This document shows, one piece after another, positions 7,637-15,773 of a DNA stretch of 38,375 bases. This DNA is from Gemmataceae bacterium. Lineage in GTDB: Bacteria; Planctomycetota; Planctomycetia; Gemmatales; Gemmataceae. The translations under genes were made by a program, and so were the position numbers. The stretch is from positions 1-38,375 of the forward strand of contig PLDW01000492.1 in NCBI GenBank assembly GCA_003136315.1. Direction: 5' to 3'. Under the pieces are notes generated by a model. The model did no database searches, was not told the origin of the DNA, and worked only from the letters and a program-made list of their open reading frames with translations. Positions within the stretch are counted from its first letter, which is position 1, and each line of letters begins with the position of its first letter.

Positions 7637-8835
7637 TTGGCGGCCTCCTCCCGGGGGGTATCCACCTCCACCCACTCGTCATCGAATTGTGCCCGGACCC
7701 ATCCACGGTAGGCCCGGATGTACTGGTTGGTCGCGCTGATCTCCATGATTGCGTCGGCCACGGTGGCAACACGGGTGAAGGATGGGTGCGTGGGAAGCGG
7801 ATCGGGCCGTTGCCCGGCGGCCACGAGCACCTCGCGAAGGCCGGCGCTCTCGACAGCCTGAAACTTTCCCGGGATGGTGCCCTCATTGACTGTTCCGAGT
7901 CGACGCCGTCGCACGTCCGGGTGGTCGTTGGGTACTGTCGCCGTAATCGCTACGGAAGGGTTGAGGACAGGGTGACTGCGATGAGTGAGGCGCTCATACA
8001 CAGCGTGGCCAAGGCACACCACAGCGGCCTCCCCCGACCGGCCGGTGATTGGGGCCACCCAGGGTGTGTCCTCCGCACGGCGTTCCTCTAACCGCCACCG
8101 CAGACGGTAGGGTTTTTGCCGATCGGCAACCTCTCGCAACAAGCCTTGGGTCGACGCGACAAAGTCGGCGAACCGGTCCTTGTCCGCCGCACTGGCGTGG
8201 GGCACTGGCTGGGAGAATACAATCAGCCCCATCGGCCACCAGTCTGGCGTCACGAGTCCGGGCGGGCCTGGGAGAAGTTCGGCGACGAGCCGGAGGGCAT
8301 AGTTGGGTCCAGTGCCCGCGCTGACCACCAGGAACGCGGTTTCCTCCCGTATTTCGAGACCGTCGCCGGAACGGCCAGTCTGACCGGGTTTGGAGTGTTG
8401 CAGGTGCCACAGCACGTCATACACCAGCCATGCCCCAAGTCGGTCGAGTTTGAAATCAAAACCGAACGGCAAGGTCGGTGCGTCCTTGACCGGCTCCACT
8501 CTGGGGAGGGCACCCAACCAGGCGTCCTCAAACGCTTCGGCAGCCCGGTTGAGCCCCTGTTCATCCTTTCCAACGACTGCCGAGAGCGTATTGACGAGGC
8601 CGCACAGGCGTCCGTCGAGTGTCCGATCCCGTTTCTTCTCGCCGAGCCCAACGAGTTGGGTTTGGAGTCGTTGCAAGCCGTCCAAAAATCGCCCGCAGTC
8701 GTCTGGTGTCGCTTCGTGAATGGCGAATCTCGTCGCTCGCCACAGGGCCGATCCGGTTCCACAACAGAGTGTGGCTCGCTGGTATGGAGCCTGCCCGCAG
8801 TCGATTATGCTGAGAAAAGCATCAATAGCAGTCAC
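7633..8835 (-). CDS. Hypothetical protein with Lon-like (S16) Ser/Lys pattern
   Basis: 400 residues from GTG 8835, overlapping the upstream stop as GTGA; its own stop overlaps the start of the ATPase as ATGA, so the genes are translationally coupled. The first ~250 residues match nothing I recognise. Residues ~260-345 resemble the Lon/S16 protease fold: TGRSGEAAVV (264-273, candidate nucleophile Ser267), a strand VAITATVP (295-302), and GTIPGKFQAVESAGLREVLV (319-338, candidate Lys324). In Lon the catalytic Ser lies in GPSAG and the Lys about 43 residues later before an AAxxAG helix; here the spacing is 57. If correct, this could be a proteolytic effector regulated by the variable ATPase. It could also be an inactive S16-like scaffold. 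Confidence 0.65.
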   Translation of the reverse strand: MTAIDAFLSIIDCGQAPYQRATLCCGTGSALWRATRFAIHEATPDDCGRFLDGLQRLQTQLVGLGEKKRDRTLDGRLCGLVNTLSAVVGKDEQGLNRAAEAFEDAWLGALPRVEPVKDAPTLPFGFDFKLDRLGAWLVYDVLWHLQHSKPGQTGRSGDGLEIREETAFLVVSAGTGPNYALRLVAELLPGPPGLVTPDWWPMGLIVFSQPVPHASAADKDRFADFVASTQGLLREVADRQKPYRLRWRLEERRAEDTPWVAPITGRSGEAAVVCLGHAVYERLTHRSHPVLNPSVAITATVPNDHPDVRRRRLGTVNEGTIPGKFQAVESAGLREVLVAAGQRPDPLPTHPSFTRVATVADAIMEISATNQYIRAYRGWVRAQFDDEWVEVDTPREEAAK

Positions 8836-9587
8836 GACTGCCCTCCCTGTTCGAGCCGACGCACAAAGATTTCGATCGTCTCCTGAACCTCCCAGTCACC
8901 GTTGCAATTGTCCCCGAGTTTCCGGACATCGGCGATGGGGAACTCGGCCAGGTTCTCTTCAGTTGCGGGGACGACGTACACGACCCCGGCATTTCGGTCC
9001 GGCCGGAAGCCGAGATTGGTCAACCCGACATCGGCCTGGCGGACATCCTGACCACCGGCCTGTTCGATCCGGAACACCACGATCGCTTCCCCAGCCGGGG
9101 TTCCGTCGATTTCCGACGTCACTCGGGCGACTCCATACGGAATGTCGGACGCCAAGTACGTGAGTCGGATCACCCCTGCCTGCTGGTTGATCTCGTGGGA
9201 CGGAAATACCTTTGGTCGGGGGACAGTTGGAGTAGATGGACCAGGGTCAGCGACCAGGGGGCACTCGATCCGAACCTCGGCCCGGAACCCGGTACTGGTT
9301 CGGATGACGCAGCCCGAGCCGCCCTCGGAGCCATTTTCACTCGGCACCACTAGGTTGAATGGTTCGGCTGGTTTCAGAGCTTCCGGAAAGACCCATCTGG
9401 CAAGCTCCGCGCCGATCTCGCGGAAGAGAGCCGGCAGCGGCTCGCGGTCCTCGTCTTTCGTCAACGAGAACCAGTGGCGGACCAGGGGATCGAACTCGCG
9501 TGCGTGCTCGATCGCCTGACGCAGTTGCGGGTTCGTAACGCGTCCCATCTTGTACTCGATCACATCGTCTTGAGTAATGTCTGACAT
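8832..9587 (-). CDS. Anti-sigma-like regulatory protein
   Basis: 251 residues from ATG 9587, with AGAGGA eight bases upstream. The N-terminal ~45 residues (DVIEYKMGR, PQLRQAIEHAREFDP) resemble the helical sigma-binding segment of anti-sigma factors, but the HxxxCxxC zinc motif is absent. The rest (about 95-240) is rich in beta-strand-like sequence, for example AGVIRLTYLA and GEAIVVFRIEQ. There is no obvious transmembrane helix, so it would act in the cytoplasm. It lies 51 bases after a sigma-factor-like gene and overlaps the next gene. The assignment rests mainly on the N-terminus and on this neighbourhood; the remainder is of unknown function. Confidence 0.5.
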   Translation of the reverse strand: MSDITQDDVIEYKMGRVTNPQLRQAIEHAREFDPLVRHWFSLTKDEDREPLPALFREIGAELARWVFPEALKPAEPFNLVVPSENGSEGGSGCVIRTSTGFRAEVRIECPLVADPGPSTPTVPRPKVFPSHEINQQAGVIRLTYLASDIPYGVARVTSEIDGTPAGEAIVVFRIEQAGGQDVRQADVGLTNLGFRPDRNAGVVYVVPATEENLAEFPIADVRKLGDNCNGDWEVQETIEIFVRRLEQGGQS

Positions 9588-9638
9588 GGTTTATTCCTCT
9601 CAGTTATATGTTTTGAGCCAGGATCGTACTCGCAGCTC

Positions 9639-10589
9639 TTACTCGTGGAAGTCATCGGGGAGTCGTTGACGCAGTTTTTTCTTCGCCGATTCCCAGTGTT
9701 TCTTGGCTTGCGCGACGGAACACCCCATCGCAGTCGCGATTTCCTCCCAGGTCAGGCCCTCCCAGCATTTCAGTTGAATCACCTGTTGCTCCCCGGGCAG
9801 CAAAAGAGCGAGCATGTCCTTGAGACGGCTGTCGCGTTCCTCATCCTCGGCCATCGCGGCGGGCTGTTCCGATTCGTCGGTCCCGGGTGAGCGATCGAGC
9901 CGGTTCTCGTCCTCGTGACGATCGAGATCGGTGTGGTTCTTGGTGCGTGGACTCCCCTTCGAGGGCGGTTCCTGGACAGGGTCCGCGGTCGCGATCGTTT
10001 CATCCCGGCGAGACGCGACCTTTCCCGTCTCGATTCCGCTGACATCTCCCGTCATGGCCCGTTTCCCGAAGAGCATGGCATCGTCCAGCCAGGTCTGTCC
10101 TTCCGGCAATCCCTTCCGCACGCGATCAAGCAGGTATTCCGCCTTGCCGATAATAATCCGTACGATCTGCCAAGCGACATAGCCGAACTCATCCTCGATC
10201 TCGGCCATCGGGTTATTCGATCGTGGTTGATGCGATCGAGCCCTGCGCGCGTGTGCCCAGGAATGTAAACGCTGGGCGAGTTTGTTAAGGAACTTCTCGG
10301 ACTTCATCAAGTCCCGCGCGACCTGTTCCCAGATCGGGCAACGCCCACCAGGCTTGCGATTCTCGAAGATGTTCAGCAACTCCGGGAATTCGTTCACATA
10401 ATTCACTGCCTTGGTCGCGGCATCATTCGGCCATTTGGCGGGATTGGCCAGGGCCTCGGACGCTTTCTCGTACTTCTCGGCGCCGTTGTCAGAATCGAGC
10501 GGCATGTTCAGGCAATCGCTCACGGCCCGGTTGCACCTCACAAGGCACTCCAGGTATTCCACGCTTTCGAGTTCCAGAGGTGGACTCAT
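9639..10589 (-). CDS. Sigma-70-family-like transcription factor
   Basis: 316 residues from ATG 10589, with AGGAGG eight bases upstream. The C-terminal ~60 residues are a clear sigma region 4 helix-turn-helix: LLPGEQQVIQLKCWEGLTWE, then EIATAMGCSVAQAKKHW and a basic recognition end. A charged low-complexity linker (about 190-250) precedes it. The N-terminal half is helical with conserved Trp/Arg clusters (FGYVAWQIVRIIIG) where region 2 would be, but classic region 2 motifs are not obvious. It is the first gene of a tightly spaced run (anti-sigma-like, Lon-like protein, ATPase), suggesting that it controls expression of the locus. It could also be a non-sigma regulator that borrowed the domain. 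Confidence 0.7.
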   Translation of the reverse strand: MSPPLELESVEYLECLVRCNRAVSDCLNMPLDSDNGAEKYEKASEALANPAKWPNDAATKAVNYVNEFPELLNIFENRKPGGRCPIWEQVARDLMKSEKFLNKLAQRLHSWAHARRARSHQPRSNNPMAEIEDEFGYVAWQIVRIIIGKAEYLLDRVRKGLPEGQTWLDDAMLFGKRAMTGDVSGIETGKVASRRDETIATADPVQEPPSKGSPRTKNHTDLDRHEDENRLDRSPGTDESEQPAAMAEDEERDSRLKDMLALLLPGEQQVIQLKCWEGLTWEEIATAMGCSVAQAKKHWESAKKKLRQRLPDDFHE

Positions 10590-10684
10590 GCGACGATCCT
10601 CCTTTCCAATCGTTACAAGGCATCATCGACAGGGCCGCAGAGCGATTTTTTCGCGATTTTTTCAACCCCTCTCCCCACCACCAC

Positions 10685-11932
10685 TTACGCTGCCCGACGA
10701 CCCCCTCCCCGGCACACCGGGCAATCCGCCCCCGCTCCGACCAGCCCGGCTGCGACCTCCAGCCCGCGACCCGGAACCCATCGCTGCCGGTGCCAGGTTG
10801 ATCCGCCCAGGTCGCCGTTCACGAGGTCGAGCCACAACTGCACCCCGGTTGCCGCCGCGATCCCGTTGAGCGTCGGCAGCGAGCCCAGCCGACCCCGGGC
10901 GTCCCACGGTTCGGGTGGTCGCCGGGGGGCCGCTCCTGGCGGAGCACGCAGTTCATACTCCGCCTGGTCGAGATCCCCGAGCCCGCCCACGCACCTCACG
11001 CACCCCATCCCGGGGAGCAAGAGCCGCACATCCGCCGCGAGTTGACGGCCCTCCGGTCGATGGGTGACCCCGGTTCCCACATCCAGATGAACCACCCCAT
11101 GCTCCGCCGCCCAGTGGGCCACCTTCAGGCGACCTGCGTCTCGATCGACCGTGGTCACGATCAGGTCGATGTCGCGGAGAAGAACCCGTCGGTCGAGGAT
11201 GTCGTGGGCGAAAGCCGTGACAGCCAGATCGGGGCGGAACGCGACGAGGTTTCGGGCCAGCGCGACCACCTTCGCCTCGCCCACATCTACCGCCCGCACA
11301 CCCACCATTCCCACGACATTGTGATCCTCCAGTCGGTCCGGATCGACGAGTACCAGCCGTCGGATGCCGACCCCCGCAAGCTGGAACGCCACCGCCGACC
11401 CCAGCCGCGATGCCCCCACCACTGCTGCCGAACTCTGGATCACCTTTCCGAACGCCCGCTCGCCCACGGCCTGGATCGTTCGCGACCACAGCGAATCGGC
11501 CACGGATCGGCCCGTGGTCGCGGTCTTCGGCAGTCCCGGTCCGATGACACGGAACCCGGCCAGCGGAGCGACCTCTCCGGCCTCGAACACCCACCCTCGC
11601 CACCCCGATAGTGCTGGCGCCAGACCGACGAGTAACACCACCAGTCGCTGCGTATTCCACGGTCGGAGGCGGGAGAGCCAGTAATCCGGTTCGCCCGCCT
11701 CGGTCGCAGTCGTGGCAGCCAGCACGAGCCAGGAATCCAGCGGCCTGCGATCGTCCCCGCTGCCCGGGCTCGCGAGTCGTAGCCCCGATGCGAGCAGCGT
11801 GGGTGGCAAACGGGTGAAATCCGGAATCGCCTCCCCGATCGCCGTTCGCGACCGGTCGGTCAGGAGAGGCCCCAACACAGCCCGATCACCCGGGGCCGCG
11901 ATCACCAGTTCGTAGGAAGTGGGCGTCTTCAT
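10685..11932 (-). CDS. E1/ThiF-like adenylating enzyme
   Basis: 415 residues from ATG 11932, with GAGG just upstream. Residues ~165-395 form the E1/ThiF/MoeB Rossmann fold: SAAVVGASRLGSAVAFQLAG (nucleotide-binding loop), RRLVLVDPDRLEDHN (acidic residue and Arg/Asn of the adenylation site), DLIVTTVDRD, and LNGIAAATGVQLWLDLV. Two CxxC pairs, GCVRC and DCPVC, would hold the structural zinc. The N-terminal ~160 residues are not recognised; they may be a partner-binding domain. Such enzymes adenylate the C-terminus of ubiquitin-like or sulfur-carrier proteins. In phage-defence and conflict loci they occur with JAB or E2-like partners, but no certain one is visible here. It is on the same strand as the DGR targets, 95 bases upstream of the sigma-like gene. 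Confidence 0.88.
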   Translation of the reverse strand: MKTPTSYELVIAAPGDRAVLGPLLTDRSRTAIGEAIPDFTRLPPTLLASGLRLASPGSGDDRRPLDSWLVLAATTATEAGEPDYWLSRLRPWNTQRLVVLLVGLAPALSGWRGWVFEAGEVAPLAGFRVIGPGLPKTATTGRSVADSLWSRTIQAVGERAFGKVIQSSAAVVGASRLGSAVAFQLAGVGIRRLVLVDPDRLEDHNVVGMVGVRAVDVGEAKVVALARNLVAFRPDLAVTAFAHDILDRRVLLRDIDLIVTTVDRDAGRLKVAHWAAEHGVVHLDVGTGVTHRPEGRQLAADVRLLLPGMGCVRCVGGLGDLDQAEYELRAPPGAAPRRPPEPWDARGRLGSLPTLNGIAAATGVQLWLDLVNGDLGGSTWHRQRWVPGRGLEVAAGLVGAGADCPVCRGGGRRAA

Positions 11933-11986
11933 GGTTACCTCGGTGTGGGATGGGTAGGCCGCAAGCGGCCCGCCCGCCCACGCGGG

Positions 11987-12196
11987 TCAGTCTCGGTCCT
12001 GGATCGCGCGGAGGCGGGCCAGTTCCTCGGCTCTCCGCCGGTCGACCTCAACTTGCCGCTGCTGGAGCCCCCCGAACCACCCGGCCAGTTCTGCCGAGGG
12101 GGGGAAAGCGACCGGGCCGACCTCGTGTGTCGGTATGGTTGGAACCACCGGCTGCGGCTCGATCGCCGGGGCCGGTGCGGGAATCGTCGCGTTCAC
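11987..12196 (-). CDS. Small proline-rich protein upstream of the E1-like gene
   Basis: 69 residues from a GTG start at 12196, preceded by a G-rich run (gggggacgaaac). The N-terminal half is Pro/Ala/Val-rich and likely disordered (IPAPAPAIEPQPVVPTIP). The C-terminal half is a charged helix (QQRQVEVDRRRAEELARLRA). The C-terminus (AIQDRD) does not end in Gly, so it does not look like a mature ubiquitin-like substrate. It lies 54 bases upstream of the E1-like gene and 56 bases downstream of another small gene, so it is probably part of the same transcript. Function is unknown. Confidence 0.5.
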   Translation of the reverse strand: MNATIPAPAPAIEPQPVVPTIPTHEVGPVAFPPSAELAGWFGGLQQRQVEVDRRRAEELARLRAIQDRD

Positions 12197-12252
12197 GTTT
12201 CGTCCCCCTTGGGTTCGAGATACCGCGGCGGGGTTGGCCGCCGCTCAGGACA

Positions 12253-12615
12253 TCACGCCGCGGACATGGCCGCCACGGCGACCACCGGCGGCCCCATCCG
12301 TCGCAAGGCCGCGTAGACGCGGTCGTGCGTTTTGCCGACCATCAGATTCGGCTCCGACCGTAACGGCGTCAGCCGCGGGTTCTCCAGGTGGTAGGTGTGA
12401 ACCCCGACCCGAACGCCTCTCCGGGCCGCCCCGACCGCAGTCGTCGCCGCCAGATCGGTGTCGCCAAAGAGGACGTGGTCGAAGTCGATCACCAGGATCT
12501 CATCCCGCTCCAACACCCCCACTTCGCCCGGGTGCTGGCACACCTGCCGGTAGCCGCGGATCAACGCCCCGGCTCGTTCCACTTCGTCTGCCGATACATA
12601 TGCGCCCTGAAGCAT
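12253..12615 (-). CDS. Hypothetical 120-residue protein, partner gene of the E1-like enzyme
   Basis: 120 residues from ATG 12615, chosen because GGGGAGG lies just upstream; the frame stays open to 12957, but that extension runs through hairpin repeats and is unlikely to be translated. Residues 4-30 form a helix (SADEVERAGALIRGYRQV). Then come alternating strands and helices: DEILVIDFDHVLFGD, a helix AATTAVGAARRG, and RVGVHTYHLENPRL, suggesting a small alpha/beta fold. The HTYHL stretch is faintly reminiscent of a metal-binding HxH but does not match the JAB motif. The position, first in a run of three small-to-medium genes ending with the E1-like enzyme, suggests a shared pathway. I assign no function. 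Confidence 0.6.
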   Translation of the reverse strand: MLQGAYVSADEVERAGALIRGYRQVCQHPGEVGVLERDEILVIDFDHVLFGDTDLAATTAVGAARRGVRVGVHTYHLENPRLTPLRSEPNLMVGKTHDRVYAALRRMGPPVVAVAAMSAA

Positions 12616-12731
12616 GACTGCCTCCCCACCCCGGCCGGTCGCATCTTGCGTTGGCCAGGGCCTCGGTTGCTTTCGCGTCCCTTCACTGGTAGGAAGGCAC
12701 ACTCGACAGGGTCGCAACAAACCATTCCGCG

Positions 12732-12964
12732 CATCCGACCAATCAAACTCAACAAGAATTATCTCCCTCGTTCCCACGCTCTGCGTGGGAACGCCGTCTT
12801 CGACGCTCTGCGTCGTGGCCTGACCGGAACGTACGCTTGTGCGGAGATACGATAAGCGTCGTCCACAGCGTGTTGGCCCACCCCGCGGAGCGGGGAAAAC
12901 CCAGTTCCCACGCAGAGCGTAGGAACCAGGGGTAAACAATTTCGCCCATCCGACCAATCAAACT
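12732..12964. repeat. Hairpin cluster flanked by an 18-bp direct repeat
   Basis: This lies in the 532-base gap between 12615 and the end of DGR target 2. The 18-mer CATCCGACCAATCAAACT occurs at 12732-12749 and 12947-12964. Between the copies lie a perfect hairpin CGTTCCCACGC-TCT-GCGTGGGAACG (12769-12793), a smaller one CGACGC-TCT-GCGTCG (12801-12815), and a third with one mismatch (12904-12926). The layout suggests an inserted, non-coding repeat element flanked by its duplicated target or ends. The rest of the gap, 12965-13020, is AT-rich and may carry a promoter. Confidence 0.7.
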
Positions 12965-13038
12965 TAATTAAATTATATTATTACGTATATAGCAATGATG
13001 TGATTTTCATTTTTCTGGCGCTTCGCTTACCCCAACCT

Positions 13039-13170
13039 GCTCCACTCCGGCCCTTCGGCTTCGCAGTGGCATCTCCGGCTGCGCTCCGCTCCGCCTCCGT
13101 GCCACCGCTGCGCCTGCGGGCCTCCGTTTCGCTTTCTGGACACCCGTTCACTTGGCCCCGGCTTCAGGAA
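13039..13170 (-). repeat. Post-VR repeat R2 (copy after VR2)
   Basis: Same 132-bp unit as R1 and R3, ungapped, the most diverged of the three (about fifteen differences from R1). The stop codon of target 2 (TGA, 13148-13150) lies inside it. The GGCC-CTTC-GGCC hairpin is kept. Confidence 0.83.
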
Positions 13171-15592
13171 CTGCGGCCAAGCGGAACCCGCAGCCGTCGT
13201 ACCGGATCGCGGGATCGTTCCTGACGCGGCGCGCTGACCGGCAGTCCCTGCCGAAGCTGCTCCAGCTACCACCGCGGAGCACCCGAGACGAAGCCCGAAC
13301 CGGCCCACAAGGATCGGTCCGTCGCCCTATATTATAATATTCGCTTGCGTAAAAATCCTGACACCATTCCCATACGTTCCCGTGCATATCTTGGAGGTGC
13401 CACAGGTTCGGGGGGTACGAGTTTGGCGGTGTGGTCGTTCGCAGGTATGGTCCTTTGTTTTCTGTTCCATAGGGATATTCCCCATTGTGGTTCGCCAGGT
13501 CTCCCCGCAAGATCGACCCAAAGTGAAACGGGGTGGTAGTTCCCGCCCGGCAGGCGTACTCCCACTCCGCCTCGGTCGGCAGGCGATACCCCGCCCACCG
13601 GGCAAAACAGCACGCCTGATACCACGTCACATTCACTGCCGGGTGGCGGTCAGCATCATCCCCGGCCGGGTGGGGCTCGGAGCCAGGCGACCACCCCCAC
13701 CGCTCCTTCGCATGGGTCGGATCGAACAACTCGTACTGGGCGTTCGTGACGAGAAACTCGTGCAGCGCAAATGGCGACACCACCACCTCGTGTTGGTGCT
13801 CGTCGTCATCTCGTTCTGTCTCGGTTTCTGGTGAGCCCATCAGGAAGGGCTTGCGGTCGTCGCCAGGAGCGGGTGGGCAGCGACGGAACCCCGCCGGGAT
13901 TTGTCGAGCCACATCGCCGCGGGGGCCAGGGTCGGCCAGAAGTGATTGGAACTCATTCCGCCAGGTGGCTATCACTTTCCGACCGGCCCGTGATCGTCGC
14001 ATCGCGGGCCACGCCCGGAACATCATCTCGCAACAGCGGGTCGCCCCGGGCTCGAACAGCACCCCGACCGCAGCCGCCCACAGCGGGTCTTTTCGCACCG
14101 CCCGCGGCATCTCCACCAGGAAACCCCACAGCGGAGCGTACAGGCTCTTGCCCGTCTCATCTCGCGTGTCGTCGTAACGCCACTCCCGCAAACGCTCGAT
14201 GTCTTTGGGGGTCGCGTATCGGGAGAGCCACCAGGCCGCGAAAAACTCCTGCAACGACCGATCGTACCAGCGGAAATCGCCCTGCCGGGTCGGCCGCGTG
14301 TCGAGCAAGTCGAACTGGATCGTATCGTTCAATTCGGCCAGCGCATCCAGGTCGTCCTCCAGGTCGCGGAGATCGTACTCCCGACCGCGTACGCCCGCGC
14401 CCTGAAGGCACGTCAGAACCCGCCCGAGGAACTTCTCCATCCCCGCCACCGGGATGTGGGACACATTCGGGCGGAACGGTCCCTCCCGGCCTTTCGAGCC
14501 CGGCGCGGGGGACCGGTACATCGTGTAGGCCAGCGCTCCCAGCAAATCGAGGGCGAAGGCGATCTGCCGCTCCTGGGCGTGCGGGGGTGGGGGCCGGTCC
14601 TTCCGCACCCCGAGCAGCCGGGCCTTCGGGTTCGTCATCCCGTACCGCACGCGGTGGTCCGCCGCACCCGCAAACATGTGCGATGCGGTACGCAGATCGG
14701 CGAGTGTGTAATCGACCAGGCGGCAGGGTTCGCGCGAGGGACGGGGGCGGTCGGGTTTGTCCCCACACTTGCGGATGTATTCGATATTCCGTGGGTTCTC
14801 CGCCAGCCCCCGCCCACCCGGAGGCAGCCGACGATACCGGGCGGCCCCCAACCGCCGCCGCTCGGCAGAATCGGGGCCGTCCGGACCGAGCAGGAGTTCG
14901 CGTTCCGGCCGGGCCAGGGGTTCGACCCGGGCAAACCGCCAGGCCCCTTCGTTCGGGACGATCAACTCATCCCACCCATCGAAAACGGCATGGGGTCGAG
15001 CGCTCACCACCACCGGGCAATTCGCCCACACCCCCGATTCGAGAACGGCCCGCAGCAGTTGCAAGCCGTTCTTGTGGGCCTGATCGATACTGTCGAACAG
15101 CAGGGTGATCCGCCCAGCCTCTCGCAGTCGTCGAAGGGTCGGGAGGACGCGATCATTGGGCAGGTCGGCGTTCGCTGTTGGCTTCCGGAAGCGATCCGGG
15201 AGGGTGCGTTTCCAGAAGTCGGTGTAAGTGTTCGGGAGGTCAGGGTGATCGAGGGTAAACAGGAATGGCACCTGGCCCTTGTCAGCAAGTTCCTTGGCCA
15301 GCCACACGAGGTTGGTACTCTTCCCCAGTCCGGCCGCGCATACAACCGCCAGCCGTCGAATCTTGCCCCCAGCCGTGAGTTGGCGGACGAAAAACGCCCG
15401 TTTCTTCGCTCGCCACGGCGGGCGGGGCCGCTCCTCCCCGCCGGATCGGCCAGCGTGCCGGTCCTCCCAAAACTGCCTCCCGGAGAGGTACTCGCGAACG
15501 TTTTGCTGCGGTTGAAGGAGCGATAACCGCTGGCCCGTCGCAAAAGCCAGCTTATCATTCTTATTATTGTTATTATTTATGGTGGTATTCAT
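13148..15592 (-). CDS. NACHT/STAND-like ATPase with C-terminal FGE-type variable domain (DGR target 2)
   Basis: 814 residues from ATG 15592; a GTG at 15631 is in frame, but neither has a strong ribosome site, so the start is uncertain. The N-terminus is Asn-rich (MNTTINNNNNKND), encoded by an AT-rich patch. Then come the shared GQRLSLLQP motif (20-28), P-loop AAGLGKSTN (86-94) and Walker B ITLLFDSIDQ (162-171), with VVVSARPHA as the sensor strand. QEFFAAWWLSRY in the middle is the typical NACHT C-flanking motif. The C-terminal ~250 residues form the FGE-like domain: [64 protein letters not shown] and GFRLA, ending in VR2. GFRLA lacks the catalytic Cys, so a binding role is likelier than enzymatic activity. 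Confidence 0.92.
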   Translation of the reverse strand: MNTTINNNNNKNDKLAFATGQRLSLLQPQQNVREYLSGRQFWEDRHAGRSGGEERPRPPWRAKKRAFFVRQLTAGGKIRRLAVVCAAGLGKSTNLVWLAKELADKGQVPFLFTLDHPDLPNTYTDFWKRTLPDRFRKPTANADLPNDRVLPTLRRLREAGRITLLFDSIDQAHKNGLQLLRAVLESGVWANCPVVVSARPHAVFDGWDELIVPNEGAWRFARVEPLARPERELLLGPDGPDSAERRRLGAARYRRLPPGGRGLAENPRNIEYIRKCGDKPDRPRPSREPCRLVDYTLADLRTASHMFAGAADHRVRYGMTNPKARLLGVRKDRPPPPHAQERQIAFALDLLGALAYTMYRSPAPGSKGREGPFRPNVSHIPVAGMEKFLGRVLTCLQGAGVRGREYDLRDLEDDLDALAELNDTIQFDLLDTRPTRQGDFRWYDRSLQEFFAAWWLSRYATPKDIERLREWRYDDTRDETGKSLYAPLWGFLVEMPRAVRKDPLWAAAVGVLFEPGATRCCEMMFRAWPAMRRSRAGRKVIATWRNEFQSLLADPGPRGDVARQIPAGFRRCPPAPGDDRKPFLMGSPETETERDDDEHQHEVVVSPFALHEFLVTNAQYELFDPTHAKERWGWSPGSEPHPAGDDADRHPAVNVTWYQACCFARWAGYRLPTEAEWEYACRAGTTTPFHFGSILRGDLANHNGEYPYGTENKGPYLRTTTPPNSYPPNLWHLQDMHGNVWEWCQDFYASEYYNIGRRTDPCGPVRASSRVLRGGSWSSFGRDCRSARRVRNDPAIRYDGCGFRLAAVPEAGAK
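13171..13295 (-). repeat. DGR variable repeat VR2
   Basis: Ungapped match to the TR with 15 differences, all at template adenines (coding strand). It encodes the end of target 2, where template Asn codons have become Ser, Phe, Asp, Arg, Val, Ile and Tyr (WSSFGRDC, RRVRNDP, IRYDGCG). The absence of any non-adenine change suggests recent homing. Confidence 0.97.
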
Positions 15593-15641
15593 TTTTGTTG
15601 CGATCGCTACGCTCGCTTGGGAGTTCGCCACTCAACACCCC

Positions 15642-15773
15642 GCTCCACTCCGGCCCTTCGGCCCCGCTACGGCATCTCCGGCTCCGCTCCGCTCCGCCTC
15701 CGTGCCTTCGCAGGGCCTGCGGGCCTCCGTTCCGCTTTCTGGACACCTGTTCACCTGGCCCCGGCTTCAGGAA
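15642..15773 (-). repeat. Post-VR repeat R3 (copy after VR3)
   Basis: 132-bp unit, about six differences from R1. It includes the TGA stop of target 3 (15751-15753) and the GGCC-CTTC-GGCC and GGCC-TGCG-GGCC hairpins. It fills most of the 158-base gap between targets 3 and 2. Confidence 0.85.

Noticed and set aside
12616..12957. N-terminal extension of the 120-residue protein
   Set aside because: Runs through hairpin repeats; a strong ribosome site supports the start at 12615.
13148..15592. Active formylglycine-generating enzyme role for the C-terminal domains
   Set aside because: All three end GFRLA instead of GFRC and have no sulfatase partner; binding is likelier.
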